Positions 9,065-17,353 of a DNA stretch of 64,000 nt are shown in pieces. The translations under genes and the position numbers were made by a program. This DNA is from an uncultured Muribaculaceae bacterium (GTDB lineage: Bacteria > Bacteroidota > Bacteroidia > Bacteroidales > Muribaculaceae). The notes beneath the pieces are model-generated. The model saw nothing but the letters and a program-made list of their open reading frames with translations, had not been told where the DNA came from and did not search any database. The stretch spans positions 37,268-101,267 of the forward strand of contig CAKUAR010000006.1 of NCBI GenBank assembly GCA_934636465.1. Direction: 5' to 3'. Each line of letters opens with the position of its first letter. Position 1 is the stretch's first letter.

Positions 9065-9093
9065 GCAGGGCGAGCCGATTTGGCTCGCCCTGC
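9065..9093 (-). terminator. Terminator hairpin of the gene at 9131-9967
   Basis: A perfect 12-bp stem, GCAGGGCGAGCC (9065-9076) with GGCTCGCCCTGC (9082-9093) and loop GATTT, lies 38 bases beyond the stop of the minus-strand gene. A near-identical hairpin recurs at 13658, beside the relic of a lost paralogue. Confidence 0.75.
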
Positions 9094-9130
9094 CCCCATT
9101 ATCGCATTTGCGTCAATTATTCACGCTTTT

Positions 9131-9967
9131 TTATTTAACCATAACCTTTTGGCAATCGCTGCCCACTTTCACCACATACACGCCAGCAGGCACGTTGATA
9201 GTGGCATCGCCATTCACGGCAGCCATTTGCTGACCAGCCACTGAATACACAGCCACAGCCTTGCCTTCAGCACCAGTCACATCTATTTTGCCAGCACCGC
9301 CAACGGCGTTCCAAGTGGCATCAGCTGCCACGCCATTCACGCCAGAATAGTCAAAGTCAGCCCACACTCTGTTTTCTGCTCCTTGCCCGGCAAAATAAAG
9401 TCTGTAACCCTTGCCGTCTTCTCTTTCTTCAACCACACCCCAGTCGCCAAAAGCGTTGGTATCGCCTTCAAAACCTTCAAAGAACACAGTCTTGCCAGCT
9501 ATCTTGAGTGTGATGTCGTCAAAGCAAGCAATCTCTGGTTGCGACATGCGAATACCCACTGTGCTGAAAGGCACGCTGATGTCCTTTTGCTCATCTACGA
9601 GTGTGCCGTCAACGTATGTTTTCAAGTTCGAGCCATCGGTCACCACCATCTTAATCTCATATTCCGTGAAAGGACCAGCTTTCTTCACATACTCTGCGAT
9701 AGACCTGTCGGCCAACACTGAGAAAGTACCATTCTCGCACACGTGAGGCTTGAAATTCAGCTTGCCTTCTTCCCTTGTGGTGATTTGCCACATATAGAAG
9801 TTTTGCTCGTCTTGTGCGCCAAACAAAAAGCCGTGGCCAATGTTCTCAACCGAAACCTTGTAAGACACCTCAAAGTTTTTAATGCTTGAGTCAGAATAAA
9901 TTTCAGCATTTGCAGCAATGCCAAACATGGTGCAAAGCACCATCAAAAGAGTAAATTTCAACTTCAT
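9131..9967 (-). CDS. Secreted jelly-roll-like protein with T9SS-type tail
   Basis: The 278-residue protein has a signal peptide (cleavage near 'IAANA'). A concanavalin/LamG-like domain spans about residues 25-205, with 'NFEVSYKVSVENIG', 'FGAQDEQNFYMWQIT', 'PFSTVGIR' and 'CFDDITLKIAG'. A C-terminal sorting-type tail follows ('AVAVYSVAGQQM...NVPAGVYVVKVG...KVMVK'). The jelly-roll domain is clearly paralogous to the N-terminal domain of the 633-residue protein at 11389-13290. No catalytic residues were recognised; glycan binding at the cell surface is the likely role (inference). Both paralogues start MKLK(F/I)T and share similar leader sequence. Confidence 0.82.
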   Translation of the reverse strand: MKLKFTLLMVLCTMFGIAANAEIYSDSSIKNFEVSYKVSVENIGHGFLFGAQDEQNFYMWQITTREEGKLNFKPHVCENGTFSVLADRSIAEYVKKAGPFTEYEIKMVVTDGSNLKTYVDGTLVDEQKDISVPFSTVGIRMSQPEIACFDDITLKIAGKTVFFEGFEGDTNAFGDWGVVEEREDGKGYRLYFAGQGAENRVWADFDYSGVNGVAADATWNAVGGAGKIDVTGAEGKAVAVYSVAGQQMAAVNGDATINVPAGVYVVKVGSDCQKVMVK

Positions 9968-10238
9968 AAGTTTTTGTTTTAGTTTGTATAATTAATGTTT
10001 ATCTCATAGGTTTTGCTAAGCGGTGGTTTGGGCTTTTCATCTGCCTTGATTTGGTTATAAGCAAGACTGAGGACCCTCTTAACGTTTGTTAGCGTAAAAT
10101 TATAAAAAAGCTGCGGTTTCTAAGCACTTTTAGGCTTTTTTTTGCATCAACGCCCTTGTTTTCGGCATCTGCCGATACAAAACGAAGAAGCCTTCTCCTC
10201 ACCCTGCCAGCGCAGGACTTGAAGAAGACTTCATCACG

Positions 10239-10310
10239 TACTTCCACTGAGAATCGAACTCAGATTTTAGGTTTAGGAAACCCACGTTCTATCCGTTGAA
10301 CTATGGAAGC
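10239..10310 (-). tRNA. tRNA-Arg (anticodon CCT)
   Basis: On the minus strand the acceptor GCTTCCA pairs with TGGAAGT, anticodon stem TGGGT/ACCTA holds loop TTCCTAA (anticodon CCT), and the T arm is CTGAG-TTCGATT-CTCAG. CCA is not encoded. It lies in the gap between two secreted-protein genes. Confidence 0.93.
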
Positions 10311-10398
10311 AACTGTTTCTTAACTCTTAAATTTTTCTGTGCTGCAAAGTTACAAACATTATTTCATTTACCAAAACACAGCGCAGAGCCACAAGAGT

Positions 10399-11343
10399 TC
10401 ATCGCACAGCCACCTTGCGAGAGGTGTTGCCGGCCCTCACCACATATATTCCGGCTGGCACGGCAATGCTACCGCTCGACAGCTTGCCCACAAGCGCGCC
10501 ACCGGTACTATACACGCACGCCGGCACGGTGCTGCTCACCCACACACGACCCTTGCCGCCAAAAGCCTCAAGCGCGGTCTGCGGCTGCACCTTAGCCTGC
10601 GTAACGCCGCTCGGGTAGCTGCACACAATCTTTATGCAGTCAAAGTCCCACAGTCCGGCAAGCGAGGTCACCTTGAACACATGCTTGCCCTCGGCAAGTC
10701 CCACCTGCGCATAGTCGGGCGTGTCGTTATATTGCGGCACGGCAGCGTTGTCGCCTCCGGCCTTGGGCCAGAACCATAGAGTGTCGCTCGGAGCATTGTT
10801 GACCAGAGTGCTCACCCATTTTGACTTGTCGGCAAGCACGCCGTTAAACGTGCTTCCGTCGGCCTCATAGGTTGCCGGAGCCACAGGACGGCTCGTTTGT
10901 GCAGTAGCCACAGGCTTGCCGTCTATCTCAAGCACCATTGCGGCGGCATATCGTTTTGCCCAATCAACTTGCTTTCCGTCCACCAGATAGTTCACGCTCT
11001 CATCGTTGGCAGCGGCCTGGCCATATTTTTCCCAGCTCACGCCGTGCTTCACATATATGTCAACTGCCACTGCGCGGCTGCAGTTCACCGTGTAGCTGAA
11101 ACTGCTGCCCCAGTTTTCCACGGCCATTTGTGGCGTTATTGACTTTGTGGCGGCGTCGGCAAATGTGGTTTGCTCATATTGCGACCAGTCGTTGCCCATG
11201 TCGCCAAGGGCCCAACCGTTCTCATAGTTGGAGCCGTTCACCATCTTCACGCCCACATTGTCGAGGCGGTATGCCGGCGTTTGGGCCGAGGCGGTGGCAG
11301 CTGCGCCAAGCAGGGCTGCCATGATTATAATCTTGTTCTTCAT
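10399..11343 (-). CDS. Secreted carbohydrate-binding-like protein with T9SS-type tail
   Basis: The 314-residue protein has a signal peptide (MKNKIIIMAALLGAAATASAQ). One large beta-rich domain follows ('YRLDNVGVKMV', 'YENGWALGDMGNDW', 'ENWGSSFSYTVN', 'SWEKYGQAA', 'KHVFKVTSLAGLWDFDCIKI'), then a sorting-type tail ('ACVYSTGGALVGKL...VPAGIYVVRAG...KVAVR'). Its whole mature part is paralogous to the C-terminal 300 residues of the 912-residue protein at 43253-45991. It lies 45 bases after the glycoside-hydrolase-like gene at 11389, so the two are likely one operon and may act together. No enzyme motif was seen. Confidence 0.8.
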   Translation of the reverse strand: MKNKIIIMAALLGAAATASAQTPAYRLDNVGVKMVNGSNYENGWALGDMGNDWSQYEQTTFADAATKSITPQMAVENWGSSFSYTVNCSRAVAVDIYVKHGVSWEKYGQAAANDESVNYLVDGKQVDWAKRYAAAMVLEIDGKPVATAQTSRPVAPATYEADGSTFNGVLADKSKWVSTLVNNAPSDTLWFWPKAGGDNAAVPQYNDTPDYAQVGLAEGKHVFKVTSLAGLWDFDCIKIVCSYPSGVTQAKVQPQTALEAFGGKGRVWVSSTVPACVYSTGGALVGKLSSGSIAVPAGIYVVRAGNTSRKVAVR

Positions 11344-11388
11344 AACTCAATCAGTTTTTTCGTAGTTTCACGTTTTTCACCAAACAAA

Positions 11389-13290
11389 TCATTCAGTCCA
11401 GGTAAACAGCAGGTAGTCGCCAGCCTCAACCTCGGCTTCAGTAGTTGTTTCGCCTGTGCTTGTGGCCTTGCCGTCCTTGCCCACTATCTTCACGTCGGCA
11501 GTGTGGTTTATGCTCACGCTTGCAGCATTGTTTATGTCGCTGTTGAGCAATATCAAGAAGTGGTTTTTGCCGTTCACGAGGTGCGACACGCACAAGCCAC
11601 TTGAGTTATACGACGATAGACCGCTGAATTTGGCAGGGAGATAAGCCTTGTTATATCTCTTGGTGCCCTCTGGCACAGAGCCGCCCACTGGCACGTAGTG
11701 CGACACCTTGAGCAGTTTTGCACCAAGCCACACCCATGCCTGACTTTGGATTTCCTTGTTGAGTGTCTGTATGCGATACCACACGTTGGTCTTCTTGCCG
11801 TTCACGTCGATTGGGGCGTTGTGGAAGTTCCACTGCGTGCCTTGCGGAGTCCAGTAAGTGAAATATTGCACACCTTGTGCGCCGTAGGCCAGCGCGCTAT
11901 ACAGCTCAAAGCGCATGTGGTTGATTGACGGCACTGGATAGCTGCCGTGGGCTGTTGCCAAGGCAAATGCCCAGAATGGCTGGTTAGTTTCTCTCGACAC
12001 AGCCGACACGTCCTCAAGGTTCTTATAGAACCCGGAGCGCACACTCACCTTGTCGCCCGACTTTACCACCGGGTAGTTGTCATAGCTTATGATGCCTATG
12101 TTCACCTCGTCAACGAAGCGTTTCACATATTCCTTGTAGCTGCTTGTGCCGAGCGAACCCACGTCAACGTAGGTTGGCAGCAGGTTCAAGTAAAGCAAGT
12201 GTTCGTTGTCTGCGCTCATTATCTCATCTCTGAAGTCGCGGAGCGATGCAAAGTCGCTCGACACAGGCTCGTCGCGCAAGAACCAGCCAGCCAGCATTTC
12301 CTCGTTTTTGAAACGGTTAACTGCAGCAACCGGGTTGTTGGTCAGCTCGTCGCACATCACTATCTGCTTCACGCCTGTGCCCTTGCTCTCGCTCATGGCT
12401 TTCTCCACATCGCTTGTGGAGTGCAGTTGCGAGAACGACAAATTAAATCCACAGTCGGCAAGCTCTTTATAGCGTGCTTTGGTAAGGTCGGCAGTGGCAT
12501 CGATTGAGTACCATGCCAAAATCGGGAACTGGTTGCCAGTGGGGTTCTTATACATCTTGTGGCGAGCCGTGTAGCCTACGCCAACGCCGCCTCTGTCATA
12601 GTCCTCTGCCTGCACGGTCACCGTCTGGTTAGGGCTAAGCGTCACCTTCTTGAACGGACCAGTTGCGGCATTAATGTTTGCCCAAATCACGTCCTCGGCC
12701 GAACGGCCTGCGAAATGCAGCAAGTGACCCTCGCCGTTGCTTCTCTTCTCTATAGTGCCGCCCGACTCAAACGAGCTTTTTCCGCTCTCAAAGTCCTCGC
12801 TAAACACCAGCTCACCGTCGGCTTTCAGCGTCACATCGTCGAAGTAGCCGGCTTCGGGCAGCGACTCACGCATGCCCACCGTGCTGAACGGTATGCCAGC
12901 AAGCACACGCTCGTCCACCACCTTGCCGTCAAACGAAGTGCGCACCGTGTCGTTATCCACAGCGATTTTCACCAAATACTCCACACCAGGGGCAGCTTTC
13001 GACACAAAGTTTCTTATTGATTTTCCGCCAAGCGACTTGTAGCCACCATTCACGCACTGGTGCGGATTCAGATTCAGAGTGCCGCTGCCGCTCGATGAAA
13101 TTTGCCACATGTAGAAGTTTGTCCTGTTTTTCGCGCCAAACGTCAAAGAAGCTGCCAAATTACCCACAGCCACTCTAAACGATGCCTCATAGTGCTTCAC
13201 GTCGGTAGTGGTCATGAAATTGGTAGCCGCATGGCTGCTCATGCCCACAAGTGCGCACAGCACTGATAAAAGAGTGATTTTAAGTTTCAT
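11389..13290 (-). CDS. Secreted glycoside-hydrolase-like TIM-barrel protein with jelly-roll domain
   Basis: This 633-residue protein has a signal peptide, a LamG-like jelly roll (about residues 25-205, paralogous to the gene at 9131), and a CBM6-like linker motif ('VTVQAEDYDRGGVGVGYT'). A TIM-barrel-like region fills about residues 245-540. 'AGWFLRDEP' has the N/D-E-P look of a clan GH-A acid/base site, and 'SALAYGAQGVQYFTYW' resembles a late barrel strand. A small beta domain ends in 'GDYLLFTWTE'. It stops exactly where its paralogue at 43253 continues into a second binding domain and tail, so it lacks a sorting signal of its own. The glycoside hydrolase family could not be assigned and activity is inferred. 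Confidence 0.78.
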   Translation of the reverse strand: MKLKITLLSVLCALVGMSSHAATNFMTTTDVKHYEASFRVAVGNLAASLTFGAKNRTNFYMWQISSSGSGTLNLNPHQCVNGGYKSLGGKSIRNFVSKAAPGVEYLVKIAVDNDTVRTSFDGKVVDERVLAGIPFSTVGMRESLPEAGYFDDVTLKADGELVFSEDFESGKSSFESGGTIEKRSNGEGHLLHFAGRSAEDVIWANINAATGPFKKVTLSPNQTVTVQAEDYDRGGVGVGYTARHKMYKNPTGNQFPILAWYSIDATADLTKARYKELADCGFNLSFSQLHSTSDVEKAMSESKGTGVKQIVMCDELTNNPVAAVNRFKNEEMLAGWFLRDEPVSSDFASLRDFRDEIMSADNEHLLYLNLLPTYVDVGSLGTSSYKEYVKRFVDEVNIGIISYDNYPVVKSGDKVSVRSGFYKNLEDVSAVSRETNQPFWAFALATAHGSYPVPSINHMRFELYSALAYGAQGVQYFTYWTPQGTQWNFHNAPIDVNGKKTNVWYRIQTLNKEIQSQAWVWLGAKLLKVSHYVPVGGSVPEGTKRYNKAYLPAKFSGLSSYNSSGLCVSHLVNGKNHFLILLNSDINNAASVSINHTADVKIVGKDGKATSTGETTTEAEVEAGDYLLFTWTE

Positions 13291-13415
13291 ACAGAATGAT
13301 TATTTTAGTTATTTATGTTAATCTTTTTCGGTTATGCCAACTCTTGATATAGCAGTGTCGCCAATGGTCGGCAGCGGCATTGCCACGCACACTGCTTCCA
13401 GTCAATAGCTACACA

Positions 13416-13449
13416 CAAAGATAGTATAAATTGGAGTGTAGAAAAACAA
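13416..13449 (-). promoter_or_regulatory. Promoter of the 13290-10399 operon
   Basis: On the minus strand TATCTTTG (13416-13423) has a TTG at 13447-13449, spacing 23. The leader to the ATG at 13290 would be about 120 bases, long enough to hold regulatory RNA structure, though none was identified. Confidence 0.55.
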
Positions 13450-13525
13450 GCCCACTACATTTTTTTGCTCCCATTCCCCCACATTTTCGCCACCCCACGC
13501 CACCAACCAACCCACAAAGGCGGCA

Positions 13526-13548
13526 GTGTGCCGGAAGCACACGTTTTT
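13526..13548 (+). terminator. Hairpin with T-run, possible terminator
   Basis: GTGTGC (13526-13531) pairs with GCACAC (13537-13542), followed by GTTTTT. No plus-strand gene ends nearby, so it may be a leftover of a lost gene. Confidence 0.35.
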
Positions 13549-13555
13549 CATTTAA

Positions 13556-13589
13556 CCCACGACTGAGGAGCGACAGCTCCGGTCGTGGG
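13556..13589. repeat. Inverted repeat CCCACGAC...GTCGTGGG
   Basis: CCCACGAC (13556-13563) pairs with GTCGTGGG (13582-13589), with an inner GGAGC/GCTCC pairing. The stem is long and GC-rich with no clear T-tail, so it may be a REP-like element or part of a bidirectional terminator. Confidence 0.5.
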
Positions 13590-13651
13590 GCTATGAGCGA
13601 ATAAGGCAAGGCGTGCCAGAGGTACGCGTATAGCAGCATGATAACCCATGT

Positions 13652-13686
13652 AAAAAAGCAGGGCGAGTCGCTTTGACTCACCCTGC
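13652..13686 (-). terminator. Terminator hairpin, copy of the one at 9065
   Basis: GCAGGGCGAGTC (13658-13669) pairs with GACTCACCCTGC (13675-13686) with one mismatch. A six-A run (13652-13657) forms a minus-strand T-tail. It is nearly the same hairpin as at 9065-9093, which follows the paralogous gene. No intact gene now precedes it. Confidence 0.65.
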
Positions 13687-13710
13687 CATGTGTGTTATTT
13701 TTAGTTATTA

Positions 13711-13800
13711 TTGCTGTCCGATAAAATTTTAACTTCATAAAGTTTTGTTTTTGTAGTTTGAAATAATGTTTATGTCAATCTGTGGCCTATGTTAACCCAG
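13711..13800 (-). pseudogene. Relic: IS end joined to the start of a lost paralogue
   Basis: Bases 13727-13738 read on the minus strand as the start ATG AAG TTA AAA, with TTT completing MKLKF. The region to their right (13739-13790) closely resembles the leader of the gene at 9131-9967 (agttttg, agtttg, aatgtttat in the same order). At the fifth codon the gene runs into TTGCTGTCCGATAAAA (13711-13726), the same terminal repeat as the IS remnants at 48.8-49.3 kb. A copy of the paralogue's terminator lies just beyond (13658). The simplest reading is a third member of the MKLK(F/I)T family whose body was deleted together with an insertion sequence. Confidence 0.6.
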
Positions 13801-14005
13801 ATGTCAATTCTTTCACTTTTTTTTCAGTGCCCGGCAGCAAGCTGACATGCACGCTGCCAAAGTCACTAAAATCAGCTCCAAATTACAAAAAAATATCACA
13901 CGCCCAACACGCAAGCAACGTCTTTTTACGTGTCTTTTTACGAGCCGCTCACCCATAACAATGCCACAATCGACACAACTCGGCATCGAGCGCGCAAAAC
14001 GCAGC

Positions 14006-14042
14006 AAAAAAATACCGGTCAGCCCACAAAAGGCCGACCGGC
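14006..14042 (-). terminator. Terminator of secDF
   Basis: ACCGGTCAGCC (14014-14024) pairs with GGCCGACCGG (14032-14041). An A-run at 14006-14012 gives the T-tail on the minus strand. It lies about 45 bases after the secDF stop. Confidence 0.8.
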
Positions 14043-14085
14043 ATCAGAATTATAATTGTCGTTTTATTATTTACTTCCCGTCTTT

Positions 14086-17067
14086 TTATTTGCGGTTAGT
14101 GTTCACCTTGGCAGCCACAGCGTCTTTGTCACGTTTGTTTTGGCGAACTGCAAGCACATAGGCTGCAGGCGATGCCACGAACAGTGAAGCAGCAGTACCA
14201 AACAACACACCAAGTATCATTGCGAACACGAAGCTGCGGATAGTCTCACCACCGAGGAAGAATATCACAAGCAACACAAGCAATGTGGTGATTGAGGTCA
14301 TCAACGTACGCGACAGTGTGCTGCACAATGCGTTGTTGAATGTGAGCTTCTCATCTTGTTTCGGGAACAGACGGCGATACTCACGCACACGGTCAAACAC
14401 CACCACAGTATCGTTCACCTGATAACCAATCACGGTGAGGATAGCGGCGATAAACGTCTGGTCAACCTCCATTGAGAACGGAAGCAGTCCGTGCAGTGTA
14501 AAGAATGCCATAACCACAAACGAGGTGAATGCCACAGCAGCAAGAGCTCCGAGTGAGAATGCCACGTTGCGGAAACGTAACAAGATGTAGAGTGCCATTG
14601 CCAAGAGCGAGAACAGCACAGCCCAGATTGCCTGGCGTGTCATGTCGCTTGCAATGCTTGGACCAACCTGGTCGGTTGATTGCACACCCACATTCTCGTT
14701 TGTCACGCTGAAGTCGTCATACGACATGCCGTTGAGTTCGCTCGACAAACCTTTGTAGAGCTTTTGCATAATCACGTTGTCCACATCAACCTTCGGGTCA
14801 GTGTTGTCAATCATGTAGTTGGTTGAAATTCTAACCTTAGTGTCGTTGTCGATAGTGATAACCGAAATATTGCTGCCCTCAAACAGAGGTGTGAGTTGGC
14901 TCTGAAGTTTTTCAGTAGAAACAGGGTGGCTGAATTGAACCACGTAGTTGCGACCACCAGAGAAGTCGATGCCTCGGCTCAAGCCCAGTGTAGCAAATAG
15001 GATTGCGCCCACCACCACTGTGGCGATAACCACGATAAGGCTCTTGCGGCGGTTGCCGATGAAGTCAAAGTGCACGTTCTCCATCAAGTGACGGGTGAAG
15101 CGTGTGGTGTAGGTCATGCCGTTGAACTTGCCGTTGTTCACAAAGTGCTCCATAACCAAGCGGGTTGCGAACACTGCAGTGAAGAATGAGCAACAGATAC
15201 CGATGATAAGAGTGATTGCGAAACCACGGATAGGACCTGAACCCAAGATGGCAAGAATTATACCAGTGATGATAGAAGTGAGGTTGGAGTCGAAGATTGC
15301 AGAGAATGCGTTCTTGTAACCGTCGTTAACTGCGGCCTTCAGGCTCTTGCCTGCGCGCAACTCTTCCTTGCTGCGCTCAAAGATAAGCACGTTGGCGTCA
15401 ACTGCCATACCCAGAGCCAGCACGATACCTGCGATGCCAGGCAGTGTGAGCACACTCTGGAACGATGCCAGAATACCCATTGTGAAGAACAGGTTCAAAA
15501 TCAAGCCCAAGTTGGCTATGTTACCTGCTTTCACACCGTATGTTGTCATCATGAATATCATTAGCAGCACAAGTGCCACGATGAATGAGATGAAACCTTT
15601 TTCGATTGAAGCCTTACCGAGCGACGGGCCAATCACACTTTCACTTGCTATGTTGACACGTGCCACCATCTTACCAGACTCAAGCACGTTGGCAAGGTCG
15701 TTTGCCTCTTCCACAGTGAAGTTACCAGTGATTTGCGAACGGCCGCCGTCAATCTGCGAGTTCACGTTAGGGAACGAATACACTTGGTCGTCAAGAACGA
15801 TAGCCACCGAGCGGCCAAGGTTCTGACCAGTGATGCGCGACCATGCGCGGGCACCCTCGTCATTCATTGTCATCGACACCACTTGACCCTGCAAGTTGTC
15901 GAATTGGCTTGAAGCGTCAGTAATCACATCGCCTGTAAGAACCGGTTTGTTTTGCACCGTGCGCAATGCCACGAGCTCAAACATGCGACCGCCTTGGTCA
16001 ATGGCCTTAACAGTCCAGCGCAGTTTCAAGTCGGTTGGCAGGTTCTGGGCAGCGGCCGGCGAGCGCAAAATTGCATTCACTTCGGCGGTATCGGTCACCT
16101 CGCACACACCCACAACAGGGCTGCTTGGGTTGAGTTGGCCACCGGTCATGAGCAACTGGTCGAGCGTGCGAGCCTTTTGTGCGGCTGGTTTTGCGGCAGC
16201 TGGTTTTGCAGCTTCCTTGGCCTCTGCTTTGGCTGTGTCGGCGGCAGCAGTGTCGGCAGCGGCTTTCTGCACGCCTCCGGCTGTGGCTGCACTCAAGTTG
16301 TGCAAGTCGTTTGCAATCTCGCTATAGTTGTATGTCTGGTAGAACTCCAAGTTGGCTGTTCCCTGAAGGAGCTTGCGCACACGCTCAGGCTCTTTCACGC
16401 CTGGCAACTCAAGCAAGATGCGGCCGGTGCTCTGCAGCTTCTGAATGTTAGGAGCCACAACGCCAAAACGGTCGATACGGGTGCGAAGCACTTTATATGA
16501 GTTTTCAACCATGTCGTTAACCTCGTCAGAAAGGATTTTTTCCACTTGCGCGTCAGTTGCGTTTGGAGTTTCCTTCACTTGAGGCACGTTGCGGAAGATT
16601 TGATACAGACTGCCTTCGGGAGCGATGCGCTTGTATTCGTTGCAGAACGAAGCAACGAAATCTTCCTGTGCGCGGTTGTTCGACGCCACAGTGTTGATGG
16701 CCTGGTTGAACTTCTTGTCAGGGTTGTCGTTAGAAAGGGCGCGCAAAATGTCGGGCACAGAGATTTGAAGAGTAACGTTCATACCACCCTTCAAGTCAAG
16801 ACCAAGTCCAAGTTCTTTTTCACGCACTTCCTGGAAAGTGTAGTAATTCAAATACACTTTCTCCTTAGAGATTGAGTCAAGATACGCGTTATACACGGTC
16901 TTGTATTTGCTGTTGCTCGTGTCGGGCGTCTTCAGTCCCGATGCGGCAAGAGCCTTCTGCTCTGCTATGTTCTCATAGTGGTTTGTCACAAATGAGAACG
17001 ACAGATAAAAGGCGCACACAAGAATCAAGCAAACGGTTATGACTCTAATAAAACCTTTAGTTTGCAT
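14086..17067 (-). CDS. secDF: Protein translocase SecDF, fused form
   Basis: The 993-residue protein joins SecD and SecF in one chain, common in Bacteroidota. The N-terminal half has a first membrane helix, the periplasmic P1 domain ('GLGLDLKGGMNVTLQ', 'RIDRFGVVAPNIQ', 'ILLELPGV') and six membrane helices ('GMAVDANVLIFERSKEE'). The second half starts near residue 650 and repeats the plan ('GIDFSGGRNYVVQF', 'VIGYQVNDTVVVFDRVRE'). SecDF uses the proton gradient to help the SecYEG channel complete export. An Ala/Lys-rich insert near residue 270-295 is a likely flexible linker inside P1. It is a single gene with its own terminator; TATATTTG on the minus strand at 17125-17132 is a possible -7 box. 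Confidence 0.96.
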   Translation of the reverse strand: MQTKGFIRVITVCLILVCAFYLSFSFVTNHYENIAEQKALAASGLKTPDTSNSKYKTVYNAYLDSISKEKVYLNYYTFQEVREKELGLGLDLKGGMNVTLQISVPDILRALSNDNPDKKFNQAINTVASNNRAQEDFVASFCNEYKRIAPEGSLYQIFRNVPQVKETPNATDAQVEKILSDEVNDMVENSYKVLRTRIDRFGVVAPNIQKLQSTGRILLELPGVKEPERVRKLLQGTANLEFYQTYNYSEIANDLHNLSAATAGGVQKAAADTAAADTAKAEAKEAAKPAAAKPAAQKARTLDQLLMTGGQLNPSSPVVGVCEVTDTAEVNAILRSPAAAQNLPTDLKLRWTVKAIDQGGRMFELVALRTVQNKPVLTGDVITDASSQFDNLQGQVVSMTMNDEGARAWSRITGQNLGRSVAIVLDDQVYSFPNVNSQIDGGRSQITGNFTVEEANDLANVLESGKMVARVNIASESVIGPSLGKASIEKGFISFIVALVLLMIFMMTTYGVKAGNIANLGLILNLFFTMGILASFQSVLTLPGIAGIVLALGMAVDANVLIFERSKEELRAGKSLKAAVNDGYKNAFSAIFDSNLTSIITGIILAILGSGPIRGFAITLIIGICCSFFTAVFATRLVMEHFVNNGKFNGMTYTTRFTRHLMENVHFDFIGNRRKSLIVVIATVVVGAILFATLGLSRGIDFSGGRNYVVQFSHPVSTEKLQSQLTPLFEGSNISVITIDNDTKVRISTNYMIDNTDPKVDVDNVIMQKLYKGLSSELNGMSYDDFSVTNENVGVQSTDQVGPSIASDMTRQAIWAVLFSLLAMALYILLRFRNVAFSLGALAAVAFTSFVVMAFFTLHGLLPFSMEVDQTFIAAILTVIGYQVNDTVVVFDRVREYRRLFPKQDEKLTFNNALCSTLSRTLMTSITTLLVLLVIFFLGGETIRSFVFAMILGVLFGTAASLFVASPAAYVLAVRQNKRDKDAVAAKVNTNRK

Positions 17068-17353
17068 TTGTTGAATTATTAATTATTTTTTAATTGTTTC
17101 GTTATTAATACAACTTACAGTTTGCAAATATACTATAATTTCTTCAAGTGAAAAAATATTGATTTGCCTTTTTTAAAGGTTCAGCCAAGGGGCTTGGCAA
17201 ACAGGCGCAACCCACTGTCATCAAAGCAAATCACCCCGCCTCGGCCGCCCTTGTGCTGCCCCAGGTTTCATTTAGTTGGCTGAACCAAACGGCAATCACG
17301 TTTTTTTTGAGTAACTTTACCGCCGATTTTAAAACGTAAAGTTTCACACTGCT

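Larger units (their letters stand above)
13450..14005. other. Intergenic region with hairpins and a gene relic
   Basis: This stretch holds no intact gene. It contains a small hairpin with T-run (13526-13548), a larger GTCGTGGG-stem hairpin (13556-13589), a terminator-like hairpin (13658-13686) and the IS-end plus gene-start relic (13711-13800). From 13801 to 14005 nothing was recognised. Confidence 0.5.

Noticed and set aside
10080-10238. Possible small RNA between the jelly-roll gene and tRNA-Arg
   Set aside because: Only short, weak stems were seen and no promoter box in a sensible position; nothing beyond ordinary intergenic sequence.
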